Shown here: one piece after another, positions 32,135-41,928 of the stretch
Layout of the letters: every line of letters begins with the position of its first letter
Numbering within the stretch: position 1 is the stretch's first letter
NCBI GenBank assembly: GCA_033439765.1
Contig: JAULSN010000004.1
Coordinates: 4,474,001-4,538,000 of the forward strand
DNA length: 64,000 nucleotides
Direction: 5' to 3'
Source of the DNA: Lasiosphaeria ovina
Taxonomy: Eukaryota; Ascomycota; Sordariomycetes; Sordariales; Lasiosphaeriaceae
Notes under the pieces: model-generated
Databases searched by the model: none
What the model saw: the letters and a program-made list of their open reading frames with translations, nothing else
What the model was told of the DNA's origin: nothing
Position numbers and translations under genes: made by a program

Positions 32135-32825
32135 TGGTGTGCTCTATTTCGGCTGTCTTGGATATTCCGACTATAGCTTGCCCCAGGCGAAAGAAATGGT
32201 GTGGGGTGTACCATTATTACTGAGCGCGTATTTTCAGCCTCGGGTTTGTAAATCTATCATTTCACGCACTCCGCTTAGGGAGCGCTGTGTTTTTGGAGCG
32301 TTGTGTTCTTGGAGCGTTGTGTTCTTGGAGCGTGCCGGTTTATAGAGGGTCGATGGCATTTTCGACTGTAAGCGACGGCATTTTGGCATCTAGATTGTTT
32401 TCATGTCACTGTCACTCTTGTCTCAGACAGTAGTGGATCCGTAAAAAGGCGTCTTAGGTTTTATCTTTAATTCTTTATTTCATTTGAATATTTTGCTATT
32501 TTACCATCTCGTCGGTTTGATACAGTAGGTCCTAGGTATGCTTTTTTTACTCTTGGTGGATGCAAGACCTATGTGAAGTTAGGAACGGCTCCGAATGGGG
32601 GTTTCCCCCGCTGAACGTTCTTGCTCCACGGCGCTAAGCCTCACCACGCTCAGCTGCACCCCACGGCAAAGCTAGCGTATGCTACAGTAGCTCCCGCGCC
32701 ACAGAATTTCAAGGACCCAGCAGTGCAGTGCAATTCATTACGCCTCGCCAACTTCTGTTTCTTAACCGGCAAATACACCTCCAAAAAAAAGCGCTTCCCA
32801 AGCCGTCAGATAAATCCTCACCACC
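32135..32825. other. intergenic region between the ABC and MFAP1-like genes
   Basis: This 691-bp tandem (+/+) spacer holds the 3' UTR of the ABC transporter, a 16-bp tandem repeat (32279-32332) and the promoter of the next gene. No other coding region is supported. Confidence 0.5.
32279..32332. repeat. 16-bp tandem repeat, 3.4 copies
   Basis: The unit GGAGCGTTGTGTTCTT is present in two perfect copies, preceded by one copy with two C/T changes and followed by a partial GGAGCG. It lies about 145 nt after the ABC stop codon, probably in the 3' UTR. Confidence 0.9.
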
Positions 32826-34520
32826 ATGCCGCCCAAGCGCATGACGGCGAACCCGGTGCGGCCGGCGCGGTACCGCGCTGGCAAGCCGGTAGGGAACGAG
32901 TCAGAGTCCGACAAAGAGAGCAGCGCCTCGGGCTCGGATTCGGGCTCAGACGAAGACGACGGCGACAAGGCAAAAACGACGACGCGACGCAAGATCGCGC
33001 CGCCGCCAAAATTCGCCTCCAGCACCCCCTCGGGCCCCGGCAAGGTCATCAGCCGCGGCAACAACGCCAAGATCAACCTGCAGGGCGTCTCGCTGCGGCG
33101 GCAGGACGACGCCGAGAAGGAGCGGCTGAGGCGCGCGCGCATCGCCGCCGAGCAGCGCGCCAAGGCCGAAGGCTTTGTGACCGACGATGAAGACGATGAC
33201 GAGAAAGCACAACCAGGCGGAGGATCCGAGAGCGGCGAAGAGAGCTCCGGGGAGGAAGAGTCGTCTTCAGAAGAGGAAGAGGAGGAAGAGGCGCCCCGCA
33301 GGCTGATGATGCGACCGAAATTTCTCAGCAAGAGCGAGCGCGAAGCATTAGCTGCAGGAGGAGCACCGTCAACAACAGCGGCAGCCAGCACGAACAAAAA
33401 CTCGACGCCCGCAGCGACAGCCGCCGAAGACGCACAGGCCGAGCAGGAGCGGCAGGAGGCGGCGCGCAAGCGGGCGCTCGACGAGCTGGTCGAGGAGCAG
33501 ATCAAGAAAGACCTTGCAGCGCGGCGCGGCGGCAAGAAGCACTGGGAGGACGACAACGACAACGAGGTCGGCGAGGACGGGATGGTGGAGGGCGGGGCCG
33601 AGGTAGACGACACGGACGACGTGGACCCGGCGGCGGAGGAGGCGGCGTGGCAGCTGCGAGAGCTGCGGCGGGTGCGGCGGGAGCGCGAGGCGATCGAGGC
33701 GCGCGAGCGCGAGCTGGCCGAGACGGAGCGGCGGCGCAACCTGACCGAGGACGAGCGGCGGGCCGAGGACGACGCGCACCTGGCGGCGCAGCGCGACGAC
33801 AAGGAGGGCCGCGGCAAGATGTCGTACATGCAAAAGTACTTCCACAAGGGCGCCTTCTTCCAGGAGGACGCCGCCGCCGCGGGGCTCGCCGGCCGCGACC
33901 TCATGGGCGCCCGCTTCGCCGACGACGTGCGCAACCGCGAGCTGCTCCCAAAAGCCCTGCAGATGCGCGACATGACCAAGCTCGGCAAGAAGGGCGCCAC
34001 AAAGTACCGCGACCTCAAGAGCGAGGACACGGGCCAGTGGGGCCGCCTCGACGACGGCCGCGGCGGTGGGCCGCGGCGCGACAACTTTGGCGCCGACGAG
34101 CGCTTCCAGCCCGACGACCGCCATGGCGGTGGCGGTTGGGACAGAGAGAGGGGAGGCAGAGGAGACGGCGGCCAGGGCGCGAATGCCATACCGCTTGGCG
34201 ACCGGAAAAGTGCGCCAGTCGGAGCTCCCGACAGCCGGCGAAACAGCAGGCCGCAGGGCCAGGATCGCTACGGCGGCCGAGATGGTGAGCCAAACCGGGG
34301 AGGGGATAGGGATAGGGACCGCGACCGCGACCGCGACCGCGACCGCGACTACAACCGGCGCAGAGATGAGGGCCGGGACCGACGGCGGCCGAGGTCCCGG
34401 TCTCCAAGACGGCGGGATGACCGCGACGACCGCCACGGCAGCGACAGACGAAAACGGTCTCCCTCCCGTTCGCGGGATCGGCACGAGGGGGATAAGCGGC
34501 GGAGAGTAGAGACCAGGTAG
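32826..34520 (+). CDS. MFAP1: MFAP1-like spliceosomal protein (Spp381-related)
   Basis: This intronless frame gives 564 residues, with ATG at 32826 in ACCATGC context. The N-terminus MPPKRMTANPVRPARYR and the block KMSYMQKYFHKGAFFQED (about residues 330-347) are landmarks of the MFAP1 family, a component of the U4/U6.U5 tri-snRNP and B-complex spliceosome in the nucleus. Between them are acidic Ser/Glu runs (about 130-155) and a long Arg/Glu coiled coil (about 215-325). The C-terminal 130 residues are RGG- and RS/DR-rich (RDRDRDRD, RSRSPRR) and longer than in the animal protein, giving a splicing-factor-like tail. The DR run is encoded by a CGCGAC repeat. Yeast Spp381 is the distant counterpart. 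Family assignment is by motif; the function is from established knowledge of MFAP1. Confidence 0.85.
   Translation: MPPKRMTANPVRPARYRAGKPVGNESESDKESSASGSDSGSDEDDGDKAKTTTRRKIAPPPKFASSTPSGPGKVISRGNNAKINLQGVSLRRQDDAEKERLRRARIAAEQRAKAEGFVTDDEDDDEKAQPGGGSESGEESSGEEESSSEEEEEEEAPRRLMMRPKFLSKSEREALAAGGAPSTTAAASTNKNSTPAATAAEDAQAEQERQEAARKRALDELVEEQIKKDLAARRGGKKHWEDDNDNEVGEDGMVEGGAEVDDTDDVDPAAEEAAWQLRELRRVRREREAIEARERELAETERRRNLTEDERRAEDDAHLAAQRDDKEGRGKMSYMQKYFHKGAFFQEDAAAAGLAGRDLMGARFADDVRNRELLPKALQMRDMTKLGKKGATKYRDLKSEDTGQWGRLDDGRGGGPRRDNFGADERFQPDDRHGGGGWDRERGGRGDGGQGANAIPLGDRKSAPVGAPDSRRNSRPQGQDRYGGRDGEPNRGGDRDRDRDRDRDRDRDYNRRRDEGRDRRRPRSRSPRRRDDRDDRHGSDRRKRSPSRSRDRHEGDKRRRVETR
34306..34350. repeat. 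coding hexamer repeat (CGCGAC)n
   Basis: A run of Asp-Arg codons, first as GATAGG then as GACCGC repeats, encodes the DRDRDR tract of the MFAP1-like protein. Confidence 0.85.
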
Positions 34521-34549
34521 AAAGATCATGTCATATCCGTCCAATCGAC

Positions 34550-34569
34550 AGAGAGAGAGAGAGAGAGAG
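34550..34569. repeat. (AG)10 microsatellite
   Basis: This is a perfect dinucleotide run 30 nt after the MFAP1-like stop codon, in the convergent 205-bp spacer before the polymerase-alpha subunit gene. Confidence 0.9.
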
Positions 34570-34725
34570 CAAAATTAATTTGTGTAAAATTCGCAAGATA
34601 GTGGCTCGATACCCAATAAAAGAGGCCCCGGTATTGTTCCCACATGCAAAACCCAAGCCTTTAACCCCCTTATCGACACACTAATGCCTCCCAAGTCAAT
34701 TCATGTCATCATACACTACACAGCA

Positions 34726-36831
34726 TCAAATCCTTGTAATCTCTACTCTTGCTCTTTCGAATACCTTGTGAGCCATCATGCCCCCGCTGCCTACCTCGGC
34801 CTGCGACGTCTTGGGCGGGTACAGTGTCATCCTCGCATAGGTGCCGGCTCCCCTCCGTTTTGACAGATATCCGGGGTTGATGACGAGCACGCTCTCCACC
34901 ACCTTTCCTAGAATGTCAGCGGGCCGTTCACAACAAAAGACAGGAGGGCAAAATGGGCTGACCTTTGCAAACGGCGGTAGAGCACTTGGCACGACCAGCA
35001 CGTCAGGTCTCACGTTGACCATCTCGCCAAGCTTGAGGTAGCTGACGTCCAGCATGGCGCCGGGGGGCACGCCGTCAGCGGTGCCCGTCTTGGGCAGTTT
35101 CTGTCTGTCGGCGGGCGGGAACAGCGGGAAGTAGTGGCGCTGCTCGATGAGGTAGCGCGACACGCGCGACAGCAGCGAGGGGTCGGCGGGCTTGCCGCCG
35201 ACGAGCTCTTCGTGGCGCAGCTCCCACAGCGCGTCCTGGCTGCTGATGCCCACCACCGTCTCGTTTATGCTCAGCGTCATGGGGTTGCCGATGATCTTGA
35301 CCGCCTTGTGCAGCCCGAGCTCCTTGCGGGAAAAGGCGTCCTGCGGCCACGACACGTGCTTGTCGAGCACGTCGCGCACGGATGGGACGAGAAGAACCGT
35401 GACGTGGGGGTTAGCGGCCACGATTCGGTTCAGCGCCGGTGAGATCATGTACTTGAACACGGTGCTCATGGTGGCCGCGTCGGGCTCGTACAGTGCCTCG
35501 TCGGGCAGATCGAAGTCGCCCGAGGCGATTAGCGGGTGCTCTGAGTCAATAAAGGGCCCGGTGAAAACGAGCGCGTCGGCATACGTGTCGGCGGCCTCGT
35601 TGCAGATAGCATGCAGGGGCTCAAAGTCTAGGTTGTCGTCTGCCGTATAGGGGCCCGACGCGAATATTATGTTAAGGGGCATCGGCTCTGTGTCGGCATC
35701 CATGGCGTCCGGGCTCCCGCGCAGCTTTTCACGGTGCGCCTCGAGCACGGCAGGCGCAGAGGCCGCGTTCGGGAGCAGAGGAGTGCTCAGCACCTCGTGC
35801 ACAGTGAAGTCGCTTCCCGAGGTGTTGACGCCCCTGACGGCGACAATCTGGCCAGGGAAGAACTGGTATCCCGGGAGCCTGTCGAGCTTCAGGGGCACAC
35901 GCAGGCCAGCGCCCATACGCCTAGACATCTCCAGCACGAGAGAGGCGGCGTTAAGCATCCCCTCGGCCGAGTCCGAGGCGATGCGGCCGACGGCAACTAT
36001 CTCAGTGGTTCCCTGGGCGACGGCACTGCCGAAGGCCGAGTCGTCTAGCTTGTGGTGCTCCATTATCCAGTTCATAAAATCGTCTATCCGATCGTCCAGA
36101 ATCTCGGAGGCTTCAGACAGCTTCATCGCCAGCGGCTTGTAGCCCAGCTTCTTCTGGTCCGAGGCCGCGGTCAGCTTGACGCGCGATTCGCTAAAGGGGG
36201 CGATGGGCGGCTCGGGGGCAGGGAGGTGGTCATTGAGGATCTCGACAACCTCGCCGGGGTTCTGTCTGTCGGCGAAGGATGACGACCTAATAGTGTTAGT
36301 TGTTTACTAGCTCTTGATATGGTTAGAGGGCGGAGTGCTCGCGACATACGGAATGGCGCCCATGGCGTTGAGCCGGTCCTCGAGCTTCAGGGGCGAGCTT
36401 GCGGGCTCGGCCTTTAAGCGGGAGACAGCGGGGGTGTCGTGCTGCCTCCTCCTCGCGGCGGCCGACTTGACCGATCTCCCGGGACCAGGGGTGGTGAGGG
36501 CATCGAGCATGCCAAAGACATCGCCGGCCTTGTTGGCGGATCGCGGGGTGGCGGCGACACGCTTCTCGGTCTTGATGTGGGGCTGGGAGCGGTTGGTGCG
36601 CTCGAGGGCGTCCTGGAGGTCCTGCTTGAAGGCGCGCAGCGAGCTGAGCGAGACCTCGAGCTCGTCCCTGTCCATCTTGATGCAGTACGATTCCCACTTG
36701 AAGAAGACATCCTGGGCCGAGAGCTCGTGCAGGCGCATGATGGAGAGGAGCTCGGCCAGCATGTCGGCCGGCAGTTCCTTGTCCGCCGAGCCGAAGTGCT
36801 CGTTGAGCTCGACTACTATGTCGTCGGCCAT
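34726..36831 (-). CDS. POL12: DNA polymerase alpha subunit B (Pol12)
   Basis: Predicted exons are complement(36350..36831), (34963..36286) and (34726..34902), giving 660 residues. The protein is the non-catalytic B subunit of the polymerase alpha-primase complex that primes nuclear DNA replication. The N-terminal helical domain (about 1-80) begins MADDIVVELNEHFG. Intron 1 (donor GTATGT, acceptor TATTAG) joins ..NAMGAIP to SSSFADRQNPGEVVEILN, a conserved block. The inactive phosphoesterase domain contains NIIFASGPYTADDNLDF (about residue 366) and LVFTGPFIDSEHPL. The second intron (60 nt, donor GTCAGC) is inferred because it restores FAKVVESVLVINPGYLSKRRG; it is a multiple of three without stops, so read-through cannot be excluded. 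The 5' flank is shared with the divergent Sec14-like gene. The start was chosen at MADDI; an upstream in-frame ATG adds 16 residues of poor composition. Confidence 0.9.
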
Positions 36832-37865
36832 TGTGTTGTTACTGAAATTTGTTGTTACTGAAATTGTCCGTGTCGGCACTCTGTAATTGTAATTGGCATT
36901 GGCAAGAAAGAGAGGCCGATGCGATGCAGTGAAAATGGAGGGGCAGAATCAGTATTCGCGGTATTGGGTAACTACGGAGTACGGAGGGAGTACGGAGTAG
37001 TGCGTGGTGGTTTGATGTGGGGGACGCGATCAGACGCGCTTTCTGCTTTTTTCGTGGCCACCACTTTACGCGAGAACCACGCGACCGTTGCAGCCCGGCT
37101 GGTGACCCCCAGGACAGGACAGGCCCCTGCAGAATCCCGGTCGATCGGAGGCTCCCACAACCACCCAAGGGAGCCATGACCCTTCAATTCCTACTTACGG
37201 AGTAATTGAAACTTTAATCCACACTCGCCAGGCCGACTGCTCAAACTGTCCATGCATACGCAGTACTTGGTATACCTTACCTTACTTACCTAGTGTAGGG
37301 GCCTTAACAGCACCTGGCCAGTTCTGTTTCTGTGCTGAGTGCTGACCAGCATCAGTTCCACATCATAAACTTGGCTCAACTTGGCGCTACAGAATCCGGG
37401 AACAATACCTTTTCCAGGGGGTTACGGATATGCTGTCATGAAAACGCACGTCTCGCCCATTCTCGATTCCTAATTCGGCAACGACGACTGTCTGCGTTGT
37501 AGTAGTAATTTACTCAGTACCGTGTATTCGTATTCGTACCTACCTTACCTGCCTTGCCAATGGATGTCCGACCTGTCAGCCAGGTCTTTCCCTCAACAAC
37601 TTTCGGAATTCACGCGGATGGAGTCCCCTCGGTTTGAGTCTGTGCCAAGACTCGCCCAATCCCGAGTGAGAAATTGTGCTGATCCCTGCACCTAATTGCA
37701 GCTTCTGGCTCCTCTTGTTTCTTATTTCATAGAAAGATAAAAATCCCCAGATCGCCTCAAGGGCCATTCCGTCACCATCTTCCTCAGTTATTATCATTTA
37801 GCCCTACTTCCCTACCCGCGTCGAGACTCTTACTCATTACGAAAAGAAATTTGACAAATTTCGCC
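36832..37865. promoter_or_regulatory. divergent intergenic region (Pol12 / Sec14-like)
   Basis: This 1.03-kb spacer lies between opposite start codons. It has clusters of TACCT/CTTACC pentamers (37266-37295 and 37535-37555) and CGGAGTA repeats (36970-37000), and should contain both promoters. No gene is supported in it. Confidence 0.5.
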
Positions 37866-39188
37866 ATGGCTACTGCTGGTGCTGCCTCACAGGCGCCCCC
37901 TACCAAGGACTCGCCGACAGAGGATGCCGTCGAGGTCCACGAGAAGGCGACGTCGAGTGTCCTCAAAGTCCCGCTGGAGTCCCCAACCCCCGAAAGCCAT
38001 TCCAGCGAGCGCCCGGCTCTGACTGCGGACCAACAAACCAAGCTGGACTGGCTGCTCGCCAAGGTCAAGGCGTGGACCGAGATCCCCTCGACCAAGGGCA
38101 AGGCCGGCCCTCTCACCGACAACGACCGCTTCTGGCTAACCCGGGACTGTCTGCTGCGCTACCTGCGCGCCACCAAGTGGCACGAGAAGGAGTCCGAGAA
38201 GCGCCTCCTGGCCACGCTGACCTGGCGCAGAGAGTACGGCGTTGACGACCTGACCTTTGACCACATCTCGCCAGAGAACGAGACGGGCAAGCAGGTCCTC
38301 CTGGGCTACGACAACCAGTGCCGCCCGTGCCACTACCTCTTTCCCGGCCGCCAGAACACTCCTCCCTCTCCCCGCCAGGTCCAGCACCTCGTGTTCATGG
38401 TCGAGCGCGTCATCGACCTCATGCCGCCCCAGCAGGAGGCCTTGTCGCTCTTGATCGACTTCACCCCAAGCAAGACGCGCTCCTACACGGCCCCCGGCCT
38501 CGGCATAGCCCGTGAGGTCCTCAACATCCTTCAGAACCACTACCCTGAGAGGCTCGGAAAGGCCCTCATCGTCCACAGTGCGTCTGCCCTACCGCCGCTG
38601 CCGCCGCCGCCGCCGCCGCCGCCGCTGCCGCCTGCAATTGGCCGACTGTTCTGCAGCCATGCAATTAGCTAACCGTCAGCAGCTCCGTGGGCCATCAACT
38701 TTTTCTTCAAGTTGATCTCGCCTTTTATTGATCCGCACACCAGGGAGAAGCTAAAGTTCAACGACGACATGACCAAGTACGTACCGGCCGAACAGCTCGT
38801 GACCGAGTTCAAAGGCAACCTCGAGTTCGGGTACGACCACGCTTCGTACTGGCCGGCGCTGCAGGAGCTGTGCCGCAAGAAGCACGACGCTCGCTGGCAG
38901 CGGTGGGTTGCTGGCGGACAGCAGATCTGCGAGCTCGAGGACTACCTGACAGGCCACCTCGAGGTTGGTGTTGCTGGCGCCAAGCCCATCGAGGCTACTG
39001 AGCCACCGTCCGAGACTGCCGAGACGACGTCCGAGACTGGCGTCGCCGCCAAGCCCGCTGAGGCTGCCGAGCCGTCACCTGTCCCAGCTGCCGTCGCGGC
39101 CACAGAACCAGTTGCGGCGGCGGCCGAAGAGGCCAAAGCGGAAGGGCCCAAGCCTGAGGCCGCGACGGATCAGAATGGGACAGCATAG
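37866..39188 (+). CDS. Sec14-like CRAL-TRIO phosphatidylinositol-transfer protein (Pdr16/Sfh type)
   Basis: Exons are 37866..38577 and 38683..39188, giving 405 residues. After a low-complexity N-terminus, the CRAL-TRIO N domain is seen in LLRYLRATKWHEKESEKRL (about residues 97-115). The lipid-binding CRAL-TRIO domain runs from about 150 to 320, with LLIDFTPSKTR and LNILQNHYPERLGKALIVH. The intron (donor GTGCGT) contains a CCG microsatellite, and the acceptor CAGCAG restores HTPWAINFFFKLISPFIDPHTREKL, matching the PW..FKLI.PFIDP block of Pdr16-like proteins; using the first AG would add one residue. The C-terminal 80 residues are an Ala/Pro/Glu-rich tail with repeated TETTSET and PAEAAEP motifs, not part of the fold. 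Such proteins exchange phosphatidylinositol and a second lipid at ER, Golgi, lipid-droplet or plasma-membrane contacts and affect azole tolerance in yeast. The exact paralogue is not resolved. Confidence 0.88.
38592..38633. repeat. (CCG)n microsatellite inside an intron
   Basis: This nearly pure CCG run (with two CTG interruptions) fills almost half of the 105-nt intron of the Sec14-like gene. It keeps the frame open past the donor, so unspliced mRNA would encode a short poly-proline extension before a stop. Confidence 0.9.
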
Positions 39189-39976
39189 GTGTTGATTGCC
39201 CCGGCTCAGCAGCGCATCATACCCGTACCTAAAGTCTTGTTGGGCGACTCGTTGATGGCTCTGGAGTCCAATGCACTGTGTACCAGCCGTACGGGTCGCG
39301 GGCGCAATCCCAAACCCGACACGGGCACCGAGCTGTCCGGGGCGGCGGGGCCCGGCATTAATTGTGCGAAGGAGTTAGATAGACTAGCCGGCTCACTTGT
39401 TTTTTTTTTCTTTGGTCTGTTCTTATAGACGTTTAATAATACCACCCTGCATTCTTTTCTTTCACTTGTATCCTCCCTTTACCCAATCACTCCTCCCTGC
39501 AAATGCTTCGGATCCATCGCGGCGGTTCCTAGGATCAAATGTCGACAGAAGACGGGCAAACTTCCGACCGCAGCACTCAGCTCGGCTTGGCAAGGACACA
39601 TCGACGTCTTCTTTAACAGTTCAGTCTTTGTCTTCTGATCACCAACAGACACCACCCACCCTGCATGCCCGCTGGTCTGTGCAATCCAGGCTGTTTATAG
39701 CCAACCGCCCACCAATCGACGTTACACGCCGGCGAGCTAGTCTCTAAGGCTTCAAGCTGCCGCGAGTGCATGTGAGTCGTTACGACTTTGTATGCCTAAT
39801 GGAGACTTCTACGCGAATACGCACTCTCTCATTTCCTCTGGTGCAATTCCTCAAATTGAGCGCTGTCCGCATCCATCAACAACAACAACAATGATGCTTC
39901 GTGAAATCTGACTTGAGGTCCTCGTCCCTTTTACCTTGAACAGTAACTACCCCGGGAGCTATTCCCGTCATTACCA
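39189..39976. other. intergenic region between the Sec14-like and MDR genes
   Basis: The spacer is 788 bp between two plus-strand genes and holds a 3' UTR and a promoter. Just before the next gene it contains an AAC/ACA-rich 5' UTR-like stretch (39878-39892). Nothing else was found. Confidence 0.5.
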
Positions 39977-41209
39977 ATGTCTGCCGCCGCCCCAACCACA
40001 ACCACAACTACCACAAAAGCATGGGCTTACACTAAACGAGGCTTGCCGCGCGCCGCCCTGCAGCTCACCACCACGCACCCGCTGCCGCCCGCCTTCCCGC
40101 CTCCCGGCCCCGCGGCAGCAGAAGAATGGCTGCTGATCCGCGTCTCGTACGCCGCCCTCAACCCCGGCGACGCCGTCGTCATGGCCTTACTCCCGGCCGT
40201 CTTCCGCTCCGCCAAGGCCACCGTGCCGTGCTATGACCTCGTCGGCACCGTGCTCGACGTCTGGACACCACCACCACCACCACCCTCTTCATCCCCTTCC
40301 ACCACAACCGCACCCGCACCCGCCCCTGCTGCACCCGCTCCACGGTTCCGCCCCGGCGACACGGCCGTCGGCTTCCTCGTCGTCGCGCACATGCTGCGCT
40401 CCGGCTCTGGCGCGCTGCAGGGTACCGTCGCCCTGCCCGCCAAGTACGCCGTGCGCCTGCCGAGCAACCGCGTGCCGCGCGACGCTGCGGGCTTGCTGCT
40501 CACGGCGTGCACGGCCGCCGAGATGATCACCGCTGCGACGCCGGCGGCGGCGGCGGCAGCGGCGGCCGCCAAGCTGCGCCGCGTGCTTGTTGTTGGTGCC
40601 AGCGGCGGCGTTGGTACGATGGCCGTGCAGCTGCTGAGAGATGCGCTGGACGCCGACGCGGCTGCGGCTGGTGAAGGGGAGGGGCCGGCGCGGCTCGTGG
40701 TGGCTGTTTGCTCTGGTCGAAACGTCGAGCTGGTCAAGGGGCTGGGCGCGGATGAGGTCGTCGACTACACGCAGCACGCCAACCTGGCCGACGAGCTGGC
40801 GCGGCGCTACGGGCAGTTCGACGCCGTCATCGACGCGTTCGGCGACCAGGCGCTGTACAAGAGCTGCGCGCGGATCCTCAAGCCGGGCGGCGTGTACAGC
40901 GCGGCGGGCGTGCACTCGGCGACGTTCTCGGTGTGGGCGGTGCTGAAGGTCGGGCTGACGCTGGCGGCGAACGCGCTGTGGCCCAGGACCAAGTGGCTCG
41001 GCGGGACGGGGCGGACGTGGAAGGCGGCCAGCATGATGGACCCAGGGGTGGAGCTCATGGAGCGCGTGGTCGGGCTGCTGGGCGAGGGCAAGCTGCGCGT
41101 CGCCGTCGACAGCGAGTGGCCGTTCGACAAGGCCCTGGACGCCTTCGACGTCTTGCTGAGCGGGCGGGCGCGGGGCAAGATTCTGATCAAGGTCAACGAC
41201 GACGAGTGA
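39977..41209 (+). CDS. medium-chain dehydrogenase/reductase, quinone-oxidoreductase-like
   Basis: This intronless frame gives 410 residues, with ATG at 39977. The N-terminal GroES-like domain (about 15-180) includes WLLIRVSYAALNPGD and YDLVGTV. The Rossmann domain has the dinucleotide motif VVGASGGVGTMAVQLLR (about 206-222), then GADEVVDYT and FDAVIDAFGD, as in zinc-independent zeta-crystallin/RTN4IP1-like reductases. No structural or catalytic zinc cysteines are seen. Two low-complexity insertions interrupt the fold: a Pro/Ser/Thr/Ala run at about 97-121 and a poly-Ala run at about 188-197. The reaction is probably NADPH-dependent reduction of a quinone or activated alkene; the substrate is unknown. 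Codon use is very GC-rich, which creates long antisense shadow frames. Isolated MDR proteins like this may be mitochondrial or cytosolic; no presequence is evident. Confidence 0.8.
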   Translation: MSAAAPTTTTTTTKAWAYTKRGLPRAALQLTTTHPLPPAFPPPGPAAAEEWLLIRVSYAALNPGDAVVMALLPAVFRSAKATVPCYDLVGTVLDVWTPPPPPPSSSPSTTTAPAPAPAAPAPRFRPGDTAVGFLVVAHMLRSGSGALQGTVALPAKYAVRLPSNRVPRDAAGLLLTACTAAEMITAATPAAAAAAAAAKLRRVLVVGASGGVGTMAVQLLRDALDADAAAAGEGEGPARLVVAVCSGRNVELVKGLGADEVVDYTQHANLADELARRYGQFDAVIDAFGDQALYKSCARILKPGGVYSAAGVHSATFSVWAVLKVGLTLAANALWPRTKWLGGTGRTWKAASMMDPGVELMERVVGLLGEGKLRVAVDSEWPFDKALDAFDVLLSGRARGKILIKVNDDE

Positions 41210-41928
41210 GCTGACATGTATTGTACATGCTGTATACCAAAACACCAACACCACTCACTTGCGTCATCACATTCACAACACTGCTTGTTCAAGCACGCTT
41301 CGCGGCACCTCAAATGTCCTGATATTTTGTGTGGAAATAAGCAACCCAGCTCCCTCCGCGTTCTTCCATAGCCATCTTCAACGCGTCACGTAACCTTACA
41401 ACATGTCTTCACCTGATCATCCTCAAAACCGTCAACTGTCACCACCAAAAACACCTTCCAAAGACGAAGGAAAAAAGGCACTAACAACCAGCTTCCATTT
41501 CATATAAACATTAACGACCAGTATGTAAGTTTATGTGCATGTCATGTCGTTCAGGTGCGTATGTATAGGTATATATGTGCGTATGCAGCATCGCAACACC
41601 AAAAAGAAAAGAAAAACATCAAACCCCTCCCTCCTACCATCCCGCTTTTTTTATCATGCACCTATTTCCTAAATTAACAATCCGCTCCGCGCCATGTTTT
41701 TGAGAAAAAGAAATGAAACAGTGAACCTCTTGATGCTTTGAGCTTAGATAAGTCAAAAACGCTCCTAGTATGCGAGTAATGCAAGCAAATTGGTACAGCC
41801 GCCCTATGCCTGTACTTTTAAAAAGGAAAAATGGTCATCAACATGTCCCACCAGTTTCGATCTTGCTTTCCGGCTTCTCGCCTTTGCCCGTTGCCTGTTA
41901 AACTGGGTCGTTATGTGTGATTCCGGCT
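41210..41928. other. convergent 3' intergenic region
   Basis: The region is 719 bp between the stop codons of the MDR gene (+) and the P4-ATPase gene (-). It is AT-richer than its flanks. The part from 41804 to 41928 is an open minus-strand frame continuous with a coding-like alternative C-terminus of the P4-ATPase. Confidence 0.5.

Noticed and set aside
32762..34544. Long antisense frames of 475 and 391 codons opposite the MFAP1-like gene
   Set aside because: Shadow frames caused by GC-rich third positions and Ser/Arg codon symmetry; the plus strand has clear MFAP1 motifs.
96..36831. Shared MADDI start of the partial left-end protein and Pol12
   Set aside because: The identity ends after five residues; coincidence.
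40289..41254. 321-codon frame antisense to the MDR gene
   Set aside because: Arg/Gln/Pro-rich shadow with no domain; the sense frame has a complete Rossmann motif.
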